This document shows positions 47,133-56,733 of a stretch of 60,718 nucleotides of DNA, one piece after another. This stretch comes from Arcobacter sp. (lineage in GTDB: Bacteria; Campylobacterota; Campylobacteria; Campylobacterales; Arcobacteraceae). The notes beneath the pieces are model-generated. The model did no database searches. It saw only the letters and a program-made list of their open reading frames with translations, and was not told the origin of the DNA. Each line of letters starts with the position of its first letter. Positions within the stretch are counted from its first letter, which is position 1. The position numbers and the translations under genes were made by a program. Where the stretch lies: assembly GCA_003252105.1 (NCBI GenBank), contig QKDL01000009.1:1-60718 (forward strand), in the 5' to 3' direction.

Positions 47133-47786
47133 ATGAATATAACAACTTGTCCCTTTTGCAACAATAAAAGATTATACGATTTACAAGATGACTATAAAAA
47201 ATGTGCTTCTTGCAAAAGAAAATTTTCTTTAAAAAAATACGATACAGATATAACCATCATAAAACTATTTTGCAATAGTATCAATGCAAACAGATGTGCT
47301 AAACTGCTAAATGTAAACTATAGAACCGTACAAAACAGATATATGCTTTTTAGAAAACTAATAGCTATATACCTTGAAGAAGAATATCAATCTTCAATAA
47401 AAGATAATAGCTCTTATGAAGAGTATTATTATTTTACAAATCGTCAAAAGAAAAAAAAGAAAAGATCACTTTATGATGCCATAAATATTATAGGATTTTA
47501 TTCAAACAAAAAAGTATATACACTTTTAATGCCAAGACTTCCAAAATATAACACTTTAGAGGATAATAAAACCTTTGAAAACTATCTAAAATGGCATAGA
47601 ATATTTTCAAAAAATTCTTACTCAACTCCACTTCATATTTTTTGGAAATACCTAGATGAAAACCTAAAAAAATATAAAGGTGTGGATGATGAAAACTTCT
47701 TTTATTATCTAAAAGAGTGTGAGTTTAAATTTAATTATCTTCAAAACAAACAAATAGAGATATTAAAAAAACTTTATTTTAAATAA
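47133..47786 (+). CDS. zinc-ribbon/HTH protein, transposase-like, at the hydrogenase locus
   Basis: 217 residues. The N-terminus is a four-Cys zinc ribbon (CPFCNNKRLYDLQDDYKKC, then CKRKF), followed by a helix-turn-helix-like segment (NANRCAKLLNVNYRTVQNRY). The C-terminal half is basic and aromatic-rich. The first two parts resemble the N-terminus of IS1595-type transposases, but there is no catalytic DDE region and no terminal repeat. It is divergent from hypB and shares a promoter motif with hydA, so a domesticated DNA-binding regulator of hydrogenase genes is the best hypothesis; it remains unproven. Confidence 0.55.
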   Translation: MNITTCPFCNNKRLYDLQDDYKKCASCKRKFSLKKYDTDITIIKLFCNSINANRCAKLLNVNYRTVQNRYMLFRKLIAIYLEEEYQSSIKDNSSYEEYYYFTNRQKKKKKRSLYDAINIIGFYSNKKVYTLLMPRLPKYNTLEDNKTFENYLKWHRIFSKNSYSTPLHIFWKYLDENLKKYKGVDDENFFYYLKECEFKFNYLQNKQIEILKKLYFK

Positions 47787-47860
47787 CTCAATTAATATTC
47801 AAGCTAATCCTACTCTAAATATATTTTTATATAATTTCACAAAATTTTTGAAGGACAATT

Positions 47861-48148
47861 ATGAATGCAATTAAAAGGTTTAGAGTTATTTCAGCTATTG
47901 AAGGTATTTCATTTTTACTTTTAGTATTTATTGCAATGCCTATTAAATATATTGGTGAAAATCCATACCCTGTAAAAGTTTTTGGTATGATTCATGGAGT
48001 TTTATTTATTATTTTTATGATTTCACTTTTTGATGCAAAAAGAAAAGCAAGTTTAGACACAGGGTTTATGTTTCAATTATTTGTGCTATCATTAATCCCT
48101 TTTGGTGCATATTTTATAGAAAAAAGAGTTAAACCTTTGGATATTTAA
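47861..48148 (+). CDS. DUF3817 membrane protein
   Basis: 95 residues with three hydrophobic helices and the DUF3817 pattern (FRVISAIEGISFLLL, PVKVFGMIHGVLFIIF, SLIPFGAYFIEK). A small inner-membrane protein of unknown function. ATG at 47861 follows GAAGGAC; a TATAAT lies about 30 bases upstream. A bidirectional terminator follows. Confidence 0.8.
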   Translation: MNAIKRFRVISAIEGISFLLLVFIAMPIKYIGENPYPVKVFGMIHGVLFIIFMISLFDAKRKASLDTGFMFQLFVLSLIPFGAYFIEKRVKPLDI

Positions 48149-48174
48149 AATAAGAGAGTAAAATCTCTTATTTT
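48147..48174. terminator. bidirectional terminator
   Basis: AAAATAAGAGA (48147-48157) pairs with TCTCTTATTTT (48164-48174) between the convergent DUF3817 and OmpA-family genes. Confidence 0.75.
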
Positions 48175-49765
48175 AATCTTCAATTAAAAATCTTATATTA
48201 TAACTTCCACTATAAGCTTCAATTTTACCATATACTTTTTTCCCATCACCTCTATCTTCTATTTCAAAATATAAATCGTTTGAATTCTTTCCTACAATTT
48301 TTGCATTGTATAAAGAGAGTATAGTTTCATAGTTATTGATTATCTCTACTCTCGAAAAACTTTTATCTATTTTTCCATCAGAAACAATCTGATAAGATAT
48401 TAATTTATGTAGTCCTTTATACTCTTTTGTTTCATTGTTTTTTGAATATGGTTTTATATATTTAATATTTATATCATCATTTGGATAATCTTTTTCAAAA
48501 GTGATTTTAGAATTTGGTATTGGTTTTATAAAATCGATATCAATAATTGCTTTTTTATTACTACCACTTACTTTATGTATTTCAACACGTCTATTGTTTG
48601 CTCTTCCATCTTCGGTATCATTTGTATCAATAGGTTTTAACTCTCCAAAACCATGAGAAACTATCCTTTTTTCATCTATACCTTGTTCTGATATTGCCTG
48701 TTTTACACTAAGAGCTCTTTGTGTTGATAGTTCTAAATTATATTTATTATCACCTTTATTATCCGTATGTCCTTGTATATCTATTTTCAAATCTGGATAT
48801 CTTTGCATCAAAGATGTTACAAGTAAAATAGCTTTATGTGATTCTTTTTTTAGTGTAGATTTATCAAAATCAAAATAGATTCCATCTAAAACTATTTTCC
48901 CTTTTTCATCCAATTGGGATTTTATCTTATCTGATGACAATACTAGCGACTGTTCAAACTCTTTTTCTTTTATTATCTCTATATTAAAACTATGCTCATA
49001 AGAATTAAAAACTATAAAATATTTTGCACCATCATAATCTATTTCACAAAAAATTTTATCATCATCATCTTCAATAATTTTAGAAGGATAATCTTTTATT
49101 TTTTCTTTATAACTATGGGCAATTATATATCGATAAGAGGTTTTATCATCTGATATTTTTTTGAAATTTACTTTCCAATATTCACCTTTTTTTATGATTG
49201 CTTTTTTAGCAATGATAAATTTTTTTTCATTGTATTTATTATGTTTAAAAGATTGAATTGCAAAATCTTCTACAAAAGGGATAAATATAGATTTTGGTAA
49301 AAGTGCATATTTGTCTTTGTAAGATTTTTTTAGATATTTATACTCACTATTTTCATCAAAGCTTACAATATTTTCAAAACTTGCAACTTTCAATAAAGTA
49401 AAACTATAAGTTGAAACATTCACATTTAAATCAAGCCAATATTCTTGATTATTAATAAAAAAATGTCCTTTACCTTTTTCATTTATATCTGTTGAGTTTA
49501 TTCCTAGCTGTTTTACAAAAAAATCTTTTATCTCATCAAAGTATTTTTTATCATTTGTTTTTTTATATTTAAACTTTTGATACCAAGTTTCACCATATGA
49601 TATTTTGTTCTGTTTATTGTAATAAATTTTTAACTTATCATACTTTTGATATATTAACTTTTCTTCTTTAGTTACCGTTGGATATTTTAAATCAAAAGGA
49701 AATGTTGCAGAAAACAAACTTAAACAAAATAGCAAAAAAACAAAACAAATCTTATAAATCACCAT
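48173..49765 (-). CDS. OmpA-family protein
   Basis: 530 residues: signal peptide (1-19), a long N-terminal region without known fold, an OmpA peptidoglycan-binding domain in the middle (about 297-405; GIYFDFDKSTLKKESHK, IDIQGHTDNKGDNKYNLELS, SHGFGELKPID, NNRRVEI), and a C-terminal extension of about 120 residues. An internal rather than terminal OmpA domain is unusual. Probably periplasmic or outer-membrane attached to the cell wall. It is placed between the hyp genes and hypF but has no evident link to hydrogenase. Confidence 0.82.
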   Translation of the reverse strand: MVIYKICFVFLLFCLSLFSATFPFDLKYPTVTKEEKLIYQKYDKLKIYYNKQNKISYGETWYQKFKYKKTNDKKYFDEIKDFFVKQLGINSTDINEKGKGHFFINNQEYWLDLNVNVSTYSFTLLKVASFENIVSFDENSEYKYLKKSYKDKYALLPKSIFIPFVEDFAIQSFKHNKYNEKKFIIAKKAIIKKGEYWKVNFKKISDDKTSYRYIIAHSYKEKIKDYPSKIIEDDDDKIFCEIDYDGAKYFIVFNSYEHSFNIEIIKEKEFEQSLVLSSDKIKSQLDEKGKIVLDGIYFDFDKSTLKKESHKAILLVTSLMQRYPDLKIDIQGHTDNKGDNKYNLELSTQRALSVKQAISEQGIDEKRIVSHGFGELKPIDTNDTEDGRANNRRVEIHKVSGSNKKAIIDIDFIKPIPNSKITFEKDYPNDDINIKYIKPYSKNNETKEYKGLHKLISYQIVSDGKIDKSFSRVEIINNYETILSLYNAKIVGKNSNDLYFEIEDRGDGKKVYGKIEAYSGSYNIRFLIED

Positions 49766-49816
49766 ATAAACCTTTTTTTATAATAGATTAGATTATATTG
49801 AAATATTATTAAAAAA

Positions 49817-52042
49817 CTAATCTACTTGGGAATATATCTGACCTACTGATATACCAGCATCATTTAGAGGCACTTTTTTTGAATAAAAATATTTAATATA
49901 ATTTTTATCTAATTGTTTAACAACCAACTCAAGAAGAGTTTTATTTTGAAATACCCCACCAGTTAAAACAACAGGAAAAGTTCTGTGATTCTTACTAATA
50001 TTTATAATAATATCAACTAACATATTCAAAAACTTTGAACAGATTATTTTAGCATCCTTATCAATTACAATCTCTTTAATACAAGATGATATATCTATTT
50101 GAGAGTTTATAATCTCATAACTATAGCTTTCTTTTATACTTTCATCATAAAACATCTCTATTTTTAATCCAGTTTCACCTTCAAAACTTTGTTCATGTAC
50201 TAAGTTTGCAAATGAAGCAATAGCATCGAAAATACGTCCTAAAGAGCTAGTTTCTGGTGAATTCAAACTATTTTCCCACATCTTATGATATAAAATCAAT
50301 TCCGAATATTTTATTTTTTTAAGTAATGGCAAATTTAAATTTTTTATCTCATCTAAACTAAAATTTTCAAACAATAAAGATAAAGCTACTCTTTTGGGTT
50401 CTTTTATACTTTTTTCACCACCTAAGAGTTTAAAATATTTGAAATTAAATATTCTTTTAAAATTTTTTTTAGATGACATAAAGACTTCACCACCCCAGAT
50501 ATTTCCATCATCACCAAGTCCTGTACCATCAAAACAAAAAGCCAATACTTTTTCATCTAAATTATATTCACACATAGTAGCCAATAAGTGCGCATAATGA
50601 TGTTGAATTTGCACCACTTTACAATTTTGCTTTAATGCCCACTTTGTACTTTCATAAGCATTGTGTTTATCACATACAATTAAATCTGGTTCAAAATCAT
50701 AAAACCTTTTAAAAGTTTCTATTGTTCTTTCAAAATACTCCATTGAAGTAATAGAGTCTAAATCAGCAATATGTGGAGAAGTTATTATCACATCTTCAAA
50801 AGCGATTGATATAGTTGATTTTTGGTTTGCACCCAAAGCTAAGATCTTTTTATCTATTTTTTTAGGTAATTTAAAAGAAACAGGAGTATATCCTCTAGCA
50901 TTTCTAAGTATTTGCAAATCATTGTTTACAACTTGAACTACTGAGTCATCACAAGCATTTATTATATCTCTATTGAAATCCAAAACATAATCAACAACTT
51001 TATTAAGTTTTATTATTATCTCATCTTTAAATCTAATAATTGGTTCACCTGATAAGTTAGCACTCGTAGCAATAATAGGTATATCTAAATATTTAAAAAG
51101 TATTAAATGTAAAGGTGTATAAGCTATAAAACATCCCACTCTATCAAGATTTGGGGCAATATATTTACTCAATCCCATACTATTTGACTTTACAATTGTG
51201 ATTGGTTTCTCTTTTGAAGAGATAATCTCTTCCTCTTTTTGGGTTATTGTTAGATATTTTTTTATTTGTTTTAAAGATTTAAACATTATAGCAAAAGGTT
51301 TTGCTGGTCTAATTTTTCTATCTCTTAATGTTTCAACTACTAAATCATTTGTTGCATCACAAACTATATGAAAACCACCCAAACCTTTTATTGCAACAAT
51401 TTTACCTTCATTTATAAATCTAGCTATATCTTTTATGGCTTCATTATCCTGCGATATTTTATTATTCTTCATATCAAAAAGTTGAACTTTAGGACCACAT
51501 TTGCTACAACAAAGAGGTTGAGCATGATATCTTCTATTTGATGGATCTTCATACTCTTTTTTACAATCTTTGCATAAAGAGAATTTTTCCATAGAAGTAT
51601 TTACTCTATCATAAGGAACTGTCTCAATAATAGAATATCTAGGTCCACAATTTGTACAATTTGTAAAAGGGTATTCAAATCTAAAATTATTTACATCTTT
51701 TATATCTTTTATACAATCATCACAAATAGCAATATCAGGAGAAATTATTGTAGTTTTATTAGAGCTTGTTTCACTTTTTACAATTTCAAAAGTCTCAAAT
51801 CCTTCAAAATCTCTTTCTAAAGTATTTATCTCATCTATTTTTGAAAGTGGTGGCGCAAACTCTGTAATATCATCTAAAAAAGACTCAATAGCTAACTCAT
51901 CACCCTCAATACAGATATTTACACCTGTATCAGAGTTGTTAACCCATCCTTTTAAACTATATTTAACAGCTAAATTATATATAAATGGCCTAAATCCAAC
52001 ACCTTGAACTGTTCCTTTTATTCCAATTTGTAATGTTTTCAT
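49817..52042 (-). CDS. hypF: carbamoyltransferase HypF
   Basis: 741 residues from ATG at 52042 (AAGG six bases upstream). Domains: N-terminal acylphosphatase (GTVQGVGFRPFIYNLA), two Cys-rich zinc fingers (CDDCIKDI ... CTNCGPRYS and CKDCKKEY ... CSKCGP), a YrdC-like domain (KGLGGFHIVCDA), and a Kae1-like domain (HHYAHLLATMCEY, AFCFDGTGLGDDGNIWGGE). Makes the carbamoyl group for the cyano ligands with HypE. Separated from the other hyp genes and placed behind hydE, as in Helicobacter/Wolinella-type loci. Confidence 0.96.
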   Translation of the reverse strand: MKTLQIGIKGTVQGVGFRPFIYNLAVKYSLKGWVNNSDTGVNICIEGDELAIESFLDDITEFAPPLSKIDEINTLERDFEGFETFEIVKSETSSNKTTIISPDIAICDDCIKDIKDVNNFRFEYPFTNCTNCGPRYSIIETVPYDRVNTSMEKFSLCKDCKKEYEDPSNRRYHAQPLCCSKCGPKVQLFDMKNNKISQDNEAIKDIARFINEGKIVAIKGLGGFHIVCDATNDLVVETLRDRKIRPAKPFAIMFKSLKQIKKYLTITQKEEEIISSKEKPITIVKSNSMGLSKYIAPNLDRVGCFIAYTPLHLILFKYLDIPIIATSANLSGEPIIRFKDEIIIKLNKVVDYVLDFNRDIINACDDSVVQVVNNDLQILRNARGYTPVSFKLPKKIDKKILALGANQKSTISIAFEDVIITSPHIADLDSITSMEYFERTIETFKRFYDFEPDLIVCDKHNAYESTKWALKQNCKVVQIQHHYAHLLATMCEYNLDEKVLAFCFDGTGLGDDGNIWGGEVFMSSKKNFKRIFNFKYFKLLGGEKSIKEPKRVALSLLFENFSLDEIKNLNLPLLKKIKYSELILYHKMWENSLNSPETSSLGRIFDAIASFANLVHEQSFEGETGLKIEMFYDESIKESYSYEIINSQIDISSCIKEIVIDKDAKIICSKFLNMLVDIIINISKNHRTFPVVLTGGVFQNKTLLELVVKQLDKNYIKYFYSKKVPLNDAGISVGQIYSQVD

Positions 52043-52052
52043 CAAACCTTCT

Positions 52053-53588
52053 TTAGTAATCTAAAGGATACTCTTTTGGAATTAGAATATTAAGGTTTGT
52101 TATCTCTTTTTTAATTTTTGAAAGTAAAATTGAATTACCAAATAAGTCTCCACAAAGGATTAAATCTTTTGCTTTCAATTCAGAGTTTATTTTTTCTACA
52201 TTATCTTTAATAAAACTACTCAAACTTTCATAAAAAGAGAAAGCAAGCATTGTATCTTCAACCCCTGCCATTTTATAACTCATTATACTTTGAATAATTC
52301 TTCTATAATCTAAATAATTTTTACCATCAACTTTCACAACATACATATCTATTTGAATACCACTTTTTGCATTGTATAAAAGTGCAGTATCTTCAAACTC
52401 TTTATAGTCTCTCATACCTAAAGTATAAGCCAAAAGATTTAAGATAGATTCAAAACCATCAGAGTCTGTATCCCTAAACTCTTTTTCAAAATATAAAGGG
52501 AATTTAGCTTTATAATTATCTACAAGTTTTGCTGTATTTTCATCTATACTTTTAATATCCTCCATGCAATTGTCTATACAATTAATCACATTTGGAATAT
52601 GAATAACATCTTTTATACCCATATTTGGAAGATTTATTTTAATAGCTGATTCATCACTTTTATATGAAAAATAAACCCCAATTGTTGGTGTCATCTTTTT
52701 ATAAAATTGATCAATACAAGCTTTATATACACAACCATATTCATCAAAATAGTCATTTATATTTATAACTTTTCTATTTAGTTTATATTCATATTTAGGG
52801 AATAAGCCCTTTTCTCCATGAATTATGATATTTTGATTATCATTATATGTAACTTTCAATCCATCTTGATATATATCATCTGCTGCATAAAGAATATTGT
52901 TTATTCCTTCATTTTTTAATGCATTAGCAAAAAGTAAAGTCTCTTTATCATCTGGAATTTTTGCATAAATAAATCTGGTATTAGAATACTCTTTATTAGC
53001 ATTTTTAAGTAGTTTAAATTTCAATTTTACTAAAGGTCTTTCAATAGAACAAAGAAGTTGCAAATCTTTTTGTGATATTTCGAAAAGCTCTGAGATTTTA
53101 TTTATATCTGTGATTAATAGTTTTACCTCATAACCATTTGATTCAAATTGTTCTCTTAGCTTAGTTGATGGCATAAAAAAATCTTTTAAGCCATTATGAG
53201 TATCAATTCTTGATACTCTTCCTTTTTTTATAACAGCTAAATCATTTCCAAAATCAATATGATTTTCTTCTATAGTTTTTATTATTTCATCATTTGTTAA
53301 AAGTGCAAGATTTACTTTAACATCTTTATCTTCAATCTCTTTAAAAGAGTCAAAATCAAATTTTTCAATAACTCCAGACTCACCCAAAAATATTGATAAA
53401 GGTAATTTTTGTTCTAAAATTTTAAATAAAGATTCTATTTTTTCTGCCTCATCATTACATACAAGTAAAATCAAATCTTCATAAAATTTTGTAGTTGCAT
53501 TAACTCCTGATTGCTCAATTAAATCATCAATTATATGTTTGTAATAAAAATTTGTAGAATTAAACTCTATTTTATAGATTAGTTCCAT
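52053..53588 (-). CDS. hydE: hydrogenase-associated protein HydE
   Basis: 511 residues. Order and length fit HydE of the Helicobacter/Wolinella hydABCDE cluster, a protein needed for hydrogenase function whose biochemical role is not known. The start (NSTNFYYKHIIDDLIEQSGV) is weakly reminiscent of an acylphosphatase-like fold; a C-terminal part has CGDLFGNSILLSKI, similar in style to the carbamoyltransferase family. It overlaps hydD by 10 bases and lies 10 bases upstream of hypF. The name rests on context. Confidence 0.75.
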   Translation of the reverse strand: MELIYKIEFNSTNFYYKHIIDDLIEQSGVNATTKFYEDLILLVCNDEAEKIESLFKILEQKLPLSIFLGESGVIEKFDFDSFKEIEDKDVKVNLALLTNDEIIKTIEENHIDFGNDLAVIKKGRVSRIDTHNGLKDFFMPSTKLREQFESNGYEVKLLITDINKISELFEISQKDLQLLCSIERPLVKLKFKLLKNANKEYSNTRFIYAKIPDDKETLLFANALKNEGINNILYAADDIYQDGLKVTYNDNQNIIIHGEKGLFPKYEYKLNRKVININDYFDEYGCVYKACIDQFYKKMTPTIGVYFSYKSDESAIKINLPNMGIKDVIHIPNVINCIDNCMEDIKSIDENTAKLVDNYKAKFPLYFEKEFRDTDSDGFESILNLLAYTLGMRDYKEFEDTALLYNAKSGIQIDMYVVKVDGKNYLDYRRIIQSIMSYKMAGVEDTMLAFSFYESLSSFIKDNVEKINSELKAKDLILCGDLFGNSILLSKIKKEITNLNILIPKEYPLDY

Positions 53589-54154
53589 GTGGTATCTTCC
53601 TCATTTGGTACTCTTGTTAAGTGTTCTCCATTGTAACTACCAATTAACTCTTGTGCTATTTGTTTTATTGTTTTATTATCTTTCTTTTTTGTTTTTATCC
53701 CAATAGATTCAATCTCTTTTATAGCTTGTAAAGTAAACTCTTCAAATCTATCTTCTATAATTTTTGTAAGACCAATCTCAACACTTACTATATCTTCAGG
53801 AATAATTCCAAGTATTGTAACTTCAGCATGTTTATCTAATACAGAACAAATCTCTAACATCTCAACAATTTCAACCTCATGGGCTGTTTTTCTATATTGT
53901 CCAAGTCCAAGTAAAACATCAGAAGGAAGTCTAAATATTTCACCTGCTTTATCCTCAATAGAAACAGTATCTAAAATAACAACATTGTCATATTCTTGGA
54001 AATATGCCATAAGTTTAAAACCCAAAGTTCCACCCTCTATTATCTCTAATTCACCATCAAATTCATAATTTTGTTCTAAATATTTTGAAGCGTAGATTCC
54101 TACACCTTCATCTTTAAATAATACATTACCAACACCAACTACAATATTTTTCAT
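53579..54154 (-). CDS. hydD: hydrogenase maturation protease HydD
   Basis: 191 residues, M52 family: GVGNVLFKDEGVGIY with the nickel-binding Glu/Asp, VVILDTVSI, and GIIPEDI. It should cut the C-terminal extension of HydB after the CxxCxxH motif. It is separated from hydC by 137 bases including a strong terminator, so it depends on read-through or its own promoter. Confidence 0.93.
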   Translation of the reverse strand: MKNIVVGVGNVLFKDEGVGIYASKYLEQNYEFDGELEIIEGGTLGFKLMAYFQEYDNVVILDTVSIEDKAGEIFRLPSDVLLGLGQYRKTAHEVEIVEMLEICSVLDKHAEVTILGIIPEDIVSVEIGLTKIIEDRFEEFTLQAIKEIESIGIKTKKKDNKTIKQIAQELIGSYNGEHLTRVPNEEDTTWN

Positions 54155-54217
54155 TACCTCTCCCTAAAAAGCACTAAAAAAGTAACTCTTATACTTTTTA
54201 TAATACTTTTGTAAAAT

Positions 54218-54257
54218 AAAAATGGGCTGTAGTATAGATAAGCTACAACCCATTTTT
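54218..54257 (-). terminator. terminator between hydC and hydD
   Basis: On the minus strand AAAAATGGGTTGTAG (54243-54257) pairs with CTACAGCCCATTTTT (54219-54233) with one wobble, followed by a T-rich tail. It separates the structural genes from the maturation genes. Confidence 0.8.
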
Positions 54258-54291
54258 TTAATTGTATCAAAAGTTTAAATAATTAAACTTA

Positions 54292-55002
54292 CTATTTATC
54301 ACCTTTAGATGATTTACTTGCAAATTTGTAACCACCTAATACAATATTTATATCTCCCTCTTTCCAGAAGATAGTTCTCCAAATTTGATAATAAATATGA
54401 GACATAACCCACATAAGGATTAAGTACATTGCAGTATGATGTGCAATTCTAACACCCATATTTCCACCAAATACTTGAAGCGTCCAATCAGTTGCAAAGT
54501 GTAGTAAAGCAGGCCACCAAGAACCAATTGAACTATAACCAGATTCTAAACCATGTACATATAGTTGTAAACCAGTTAATAACATAAATACCAACATAAT
54601 GTGAAATAATGTAAAGAACATAATGTTGTAACTATCACTATGTGTAGAATCAAATTTCTTTCTTCTATTAAAAGTGATTAAGTTAAAGAAAACTTCACAA
54701 AATTCAATAAAATTCTTTTTAGTTGGCAAAATCTTTTTATATGGTTTTTCAAATCTTGAAAATAGATATAAATAACCAATTAAAATTGCAGTAACATCAA
54801 AGATGATTGCAGCAATAAAGTGCCCCCATCTATTCCATGCCATCACATATTTATCAACTGCAGGATCTGCAATAAATGATTGATAATATGGATGACCTAT
54901 ATATAGCCCGGTTATAACTGCAACAAGCATGCAAATTGCATTCATCCAGTGAATGCTTCGCATGATTGGAGTCATTCTCTCAACCCGCTTCATTTTAGGC
55001 AC
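54292..55002 (-). CDS. hydC: hydrogenase cytochrome b subunit HydC
   Basis: 236 residues with four to five transmembrane helices. Several His can ligate two b haems (RSIHWMNAICML, WNRWGHFIA, ILFHIMLVF-type segment near residue 130, IAHHTAMYLILMWVMSHIYY). Anchors HydAB in the membrane and passes electrons from hydrogen to the quinone pool. It overlaps hydB by 8 bases. Confidence 0.94.
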   Translation of the reverse strand: MPKMKRVERMTPIMRSIHWMNAICMLVAVITGLYIGHPYYQSFIADPAVDKYVMAWNRWGHFIAAIIFDVTAILIGYLYLFSRFEKPYKKILPTKKNFIEFCEVFFNLITFNRRKKFDSTHSDSYNIMFFTLFHIMLVFMLLTGLQLYVHGLESGYSSIGSWWPALLHFATDWTLQVFGGNMGVRIAHHTAMYLILMWVMSHIYYQIWRTIFWKEGDINIVLGGYKFASKSSKGDK

Positions 55003-56731
55003 GGCATCCTCCTACTGGATCTACTTTATAAACTGCCAATTCTTTACCTTTTGTATCTACAATATGAACTGCACAAGCAATACAAGGGTCAAAACTATGT
55101 ACTGTTCTAATAATCTCTAATGGTTGATCTGGATTAACAACTTTAGTACCTACTAAAGAAGCTTCATATGCACCCATTCTATTTTTATAATCTTTTGGAG
55201 CTGCATTCCAAGTTGATGGAACTACCGCTTGATAATTTACAACTTTACCATCTCTGATTTTAACCCAGTGACCTAAACCACCTCTTGGTGCTTCAGCCAT
55301 ACCATAACCTTGAGCATCTTTTGCAACTTTATCAAAGTCAAACTCTGTCCAAGTAGATAAATCTCCAGCAGCTACATTTCCTGCTAATTCATCACACCAC
55401 TCTAATACTGCATCACACATTAAAACAGTTTCAACACATCTTGCAGCAGTTCTACCTACAGTTGAGAATAATACAGCTGTTGGTAAGTTACCTTTTTTAA
55501 GGAAATCAGTTACATATTTAGTGATTCTTTCATCACCTCTTGCAACCCCAACAATCATTCTAGCTAATGGTCCAACTTCCATTCTATTGTCATCATATAA
55601 TGGAGATTTAATCCAAGAGTATTTTTTGTCAGTATCTAAATAAGCAATACCATCTTTTTTCTCTTTAAATCCAGTATAGTTAGGTTTTGTTTTTCCATCA
55701 AATGGGTGAAGATTATCATTACCTTCATACCAAGCATGAGTAACATCTTCTGTGATTTTAGATTGGTCTAAATCAAATACTTTTGATAAATCTTTATTTA
55801 ATACAATTCCACTTGGGAAAAGTTTTTTAGCTTCATAAAATGGTGTATCATCTAAGTTAAAATCTCCATAAGACATGAAGTTTCCTAAACCACCACCAAC
55901 ACCTGCTAGTGCTTCATCTGCATACATAGTTCCAGCCATTAAAACATCAGCTACATAAGCTTGTTTTGTAAATGCAGTTGCTTTTTGGATAATATCTTTA
56001 AACTCAGCAACTCTAACTGGATTTTTAATATCTTGAACACAAGTTACTCCACCAACAACAATTGATTGTGGGTGTGGGTTTTTCCCACCAAAAATTGCTT
56101 GTGCTTTTGCAATATCTCTTTGTAAATCAAGTGCATCTAAATAGTGAGATAAACCAATTAGGTTTTGCTCAGGAGTTAATTTATATGCTTTGCTTCCCCA
56201 GTAAGCGTTTCCAAATACACCAAGTCTTCCTTGTTTTACATATTTAGTAACTCTTGCTTGAACAGCTTTATAGTTATCTTCACTTGCATTCCATGCTAAT
56301 CCACCTGCAGCACTTGCCCATTTTTGAGCTTCTGCAACTGTAGCTTTTGGATCTGCTTCTAATGCTTTTGTAATATCAACAAAATCAAGTGCATGTAAAT
56401 GATAGAAGTGAACAATATGGTCATGGATATATAATCCACCTTGCATTAAGTTTCTAACTAATCTTGCATTTTTTGGAATAGTTACACCAAATGCATGCTC
56501 AACAGCTTCGATACTTCTTTGATAGTGAGTACCAGTACAAACTCCACAAATTCTCATAGCTAGTAGACCACAGTCTCTTGGGTCTCTACCTTTTAAAATC
56601 TCTTCAATTCCTCTGAACATTGTTGAAGCACTGTAAGCTTCTGTGATAACATTATTATCATCAATTACAGCTTCAATTCTTAAATGCCCTTCAATCCTTG
56701 TTATAGGGTCTATTACTACATGTTTACTCAT
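54995..56731 (-). CDS. hydB: NiFe hydrogenase large subunit HydB
   Basis: 578 residues. Proximal motif RICGVCTGTH and C-terminal DPCIACAVH hold the four Cys that bind the Ni-Fe centre; 19 residues follow the final His and are the peptide removed by the maturation protease. The organisation and residues fit the membrane-bound, Helicobacter/Wolinella-type uptake hydrogenases. Two bases after hydA. Confidence 0.97.
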   Translation of the reverse strand: MSKHVVIDPITRIEGHLRIEAVIDDNNVITEAYSASTMFRGIEEILKGRDPRDCGLLAMRICGVCTGTHYQRSIEAVEHAFGVTIPKNARLVRNLMQGGLYIHDHIVHFYHLHALDFVDITKALEADPKATVAEAQKWASAAGGLAWNASEDNYKAVQARVTKYVKQGRLGVFGNAYWGSKAYKLTPEQNLIGLSHYLDALDLQRDIAKAQAIFGGKNPHPQSIVVGGVTCVQDIKNPVRVAEFKDIIQKATAFTKQAYVADVLMAGTMYADEALAGVGGGLGNFMSYGDFNLDDTPFYEAKKLFPSGIVLNKDLSKVFDLDQSKITEDVTHAWYEGNDNLHPFDGKTKPNYTGFKEKKDGIAYLDTDKKYSWIKSPLYDDNRMEVGPLARMIVGVARGDERITKYVTDFLKKGNLPTAVLFSTVGRTAARCVETVLMCDAVLEWCDELAGNVAAGDLSTWTEFDFDKVAKDAQGYGMAEAPRGGLGHWVKIRDGKVVNYQAVVPSTWNAAPKDYKNRMGAYEASLVGTKVVNPDQPLEIIRTVHSFDPCIACAVHIVDTKGKELAVYKVDPVGGCRA

Positions 56732-56733
56732 TG

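Noticed and set aside
47133..47786. Complete insertion sequence at the zinc-ribbon gene
   Set aside because: No catalytic transposase domain, terminal inverted repeats or target duplication were found around it.
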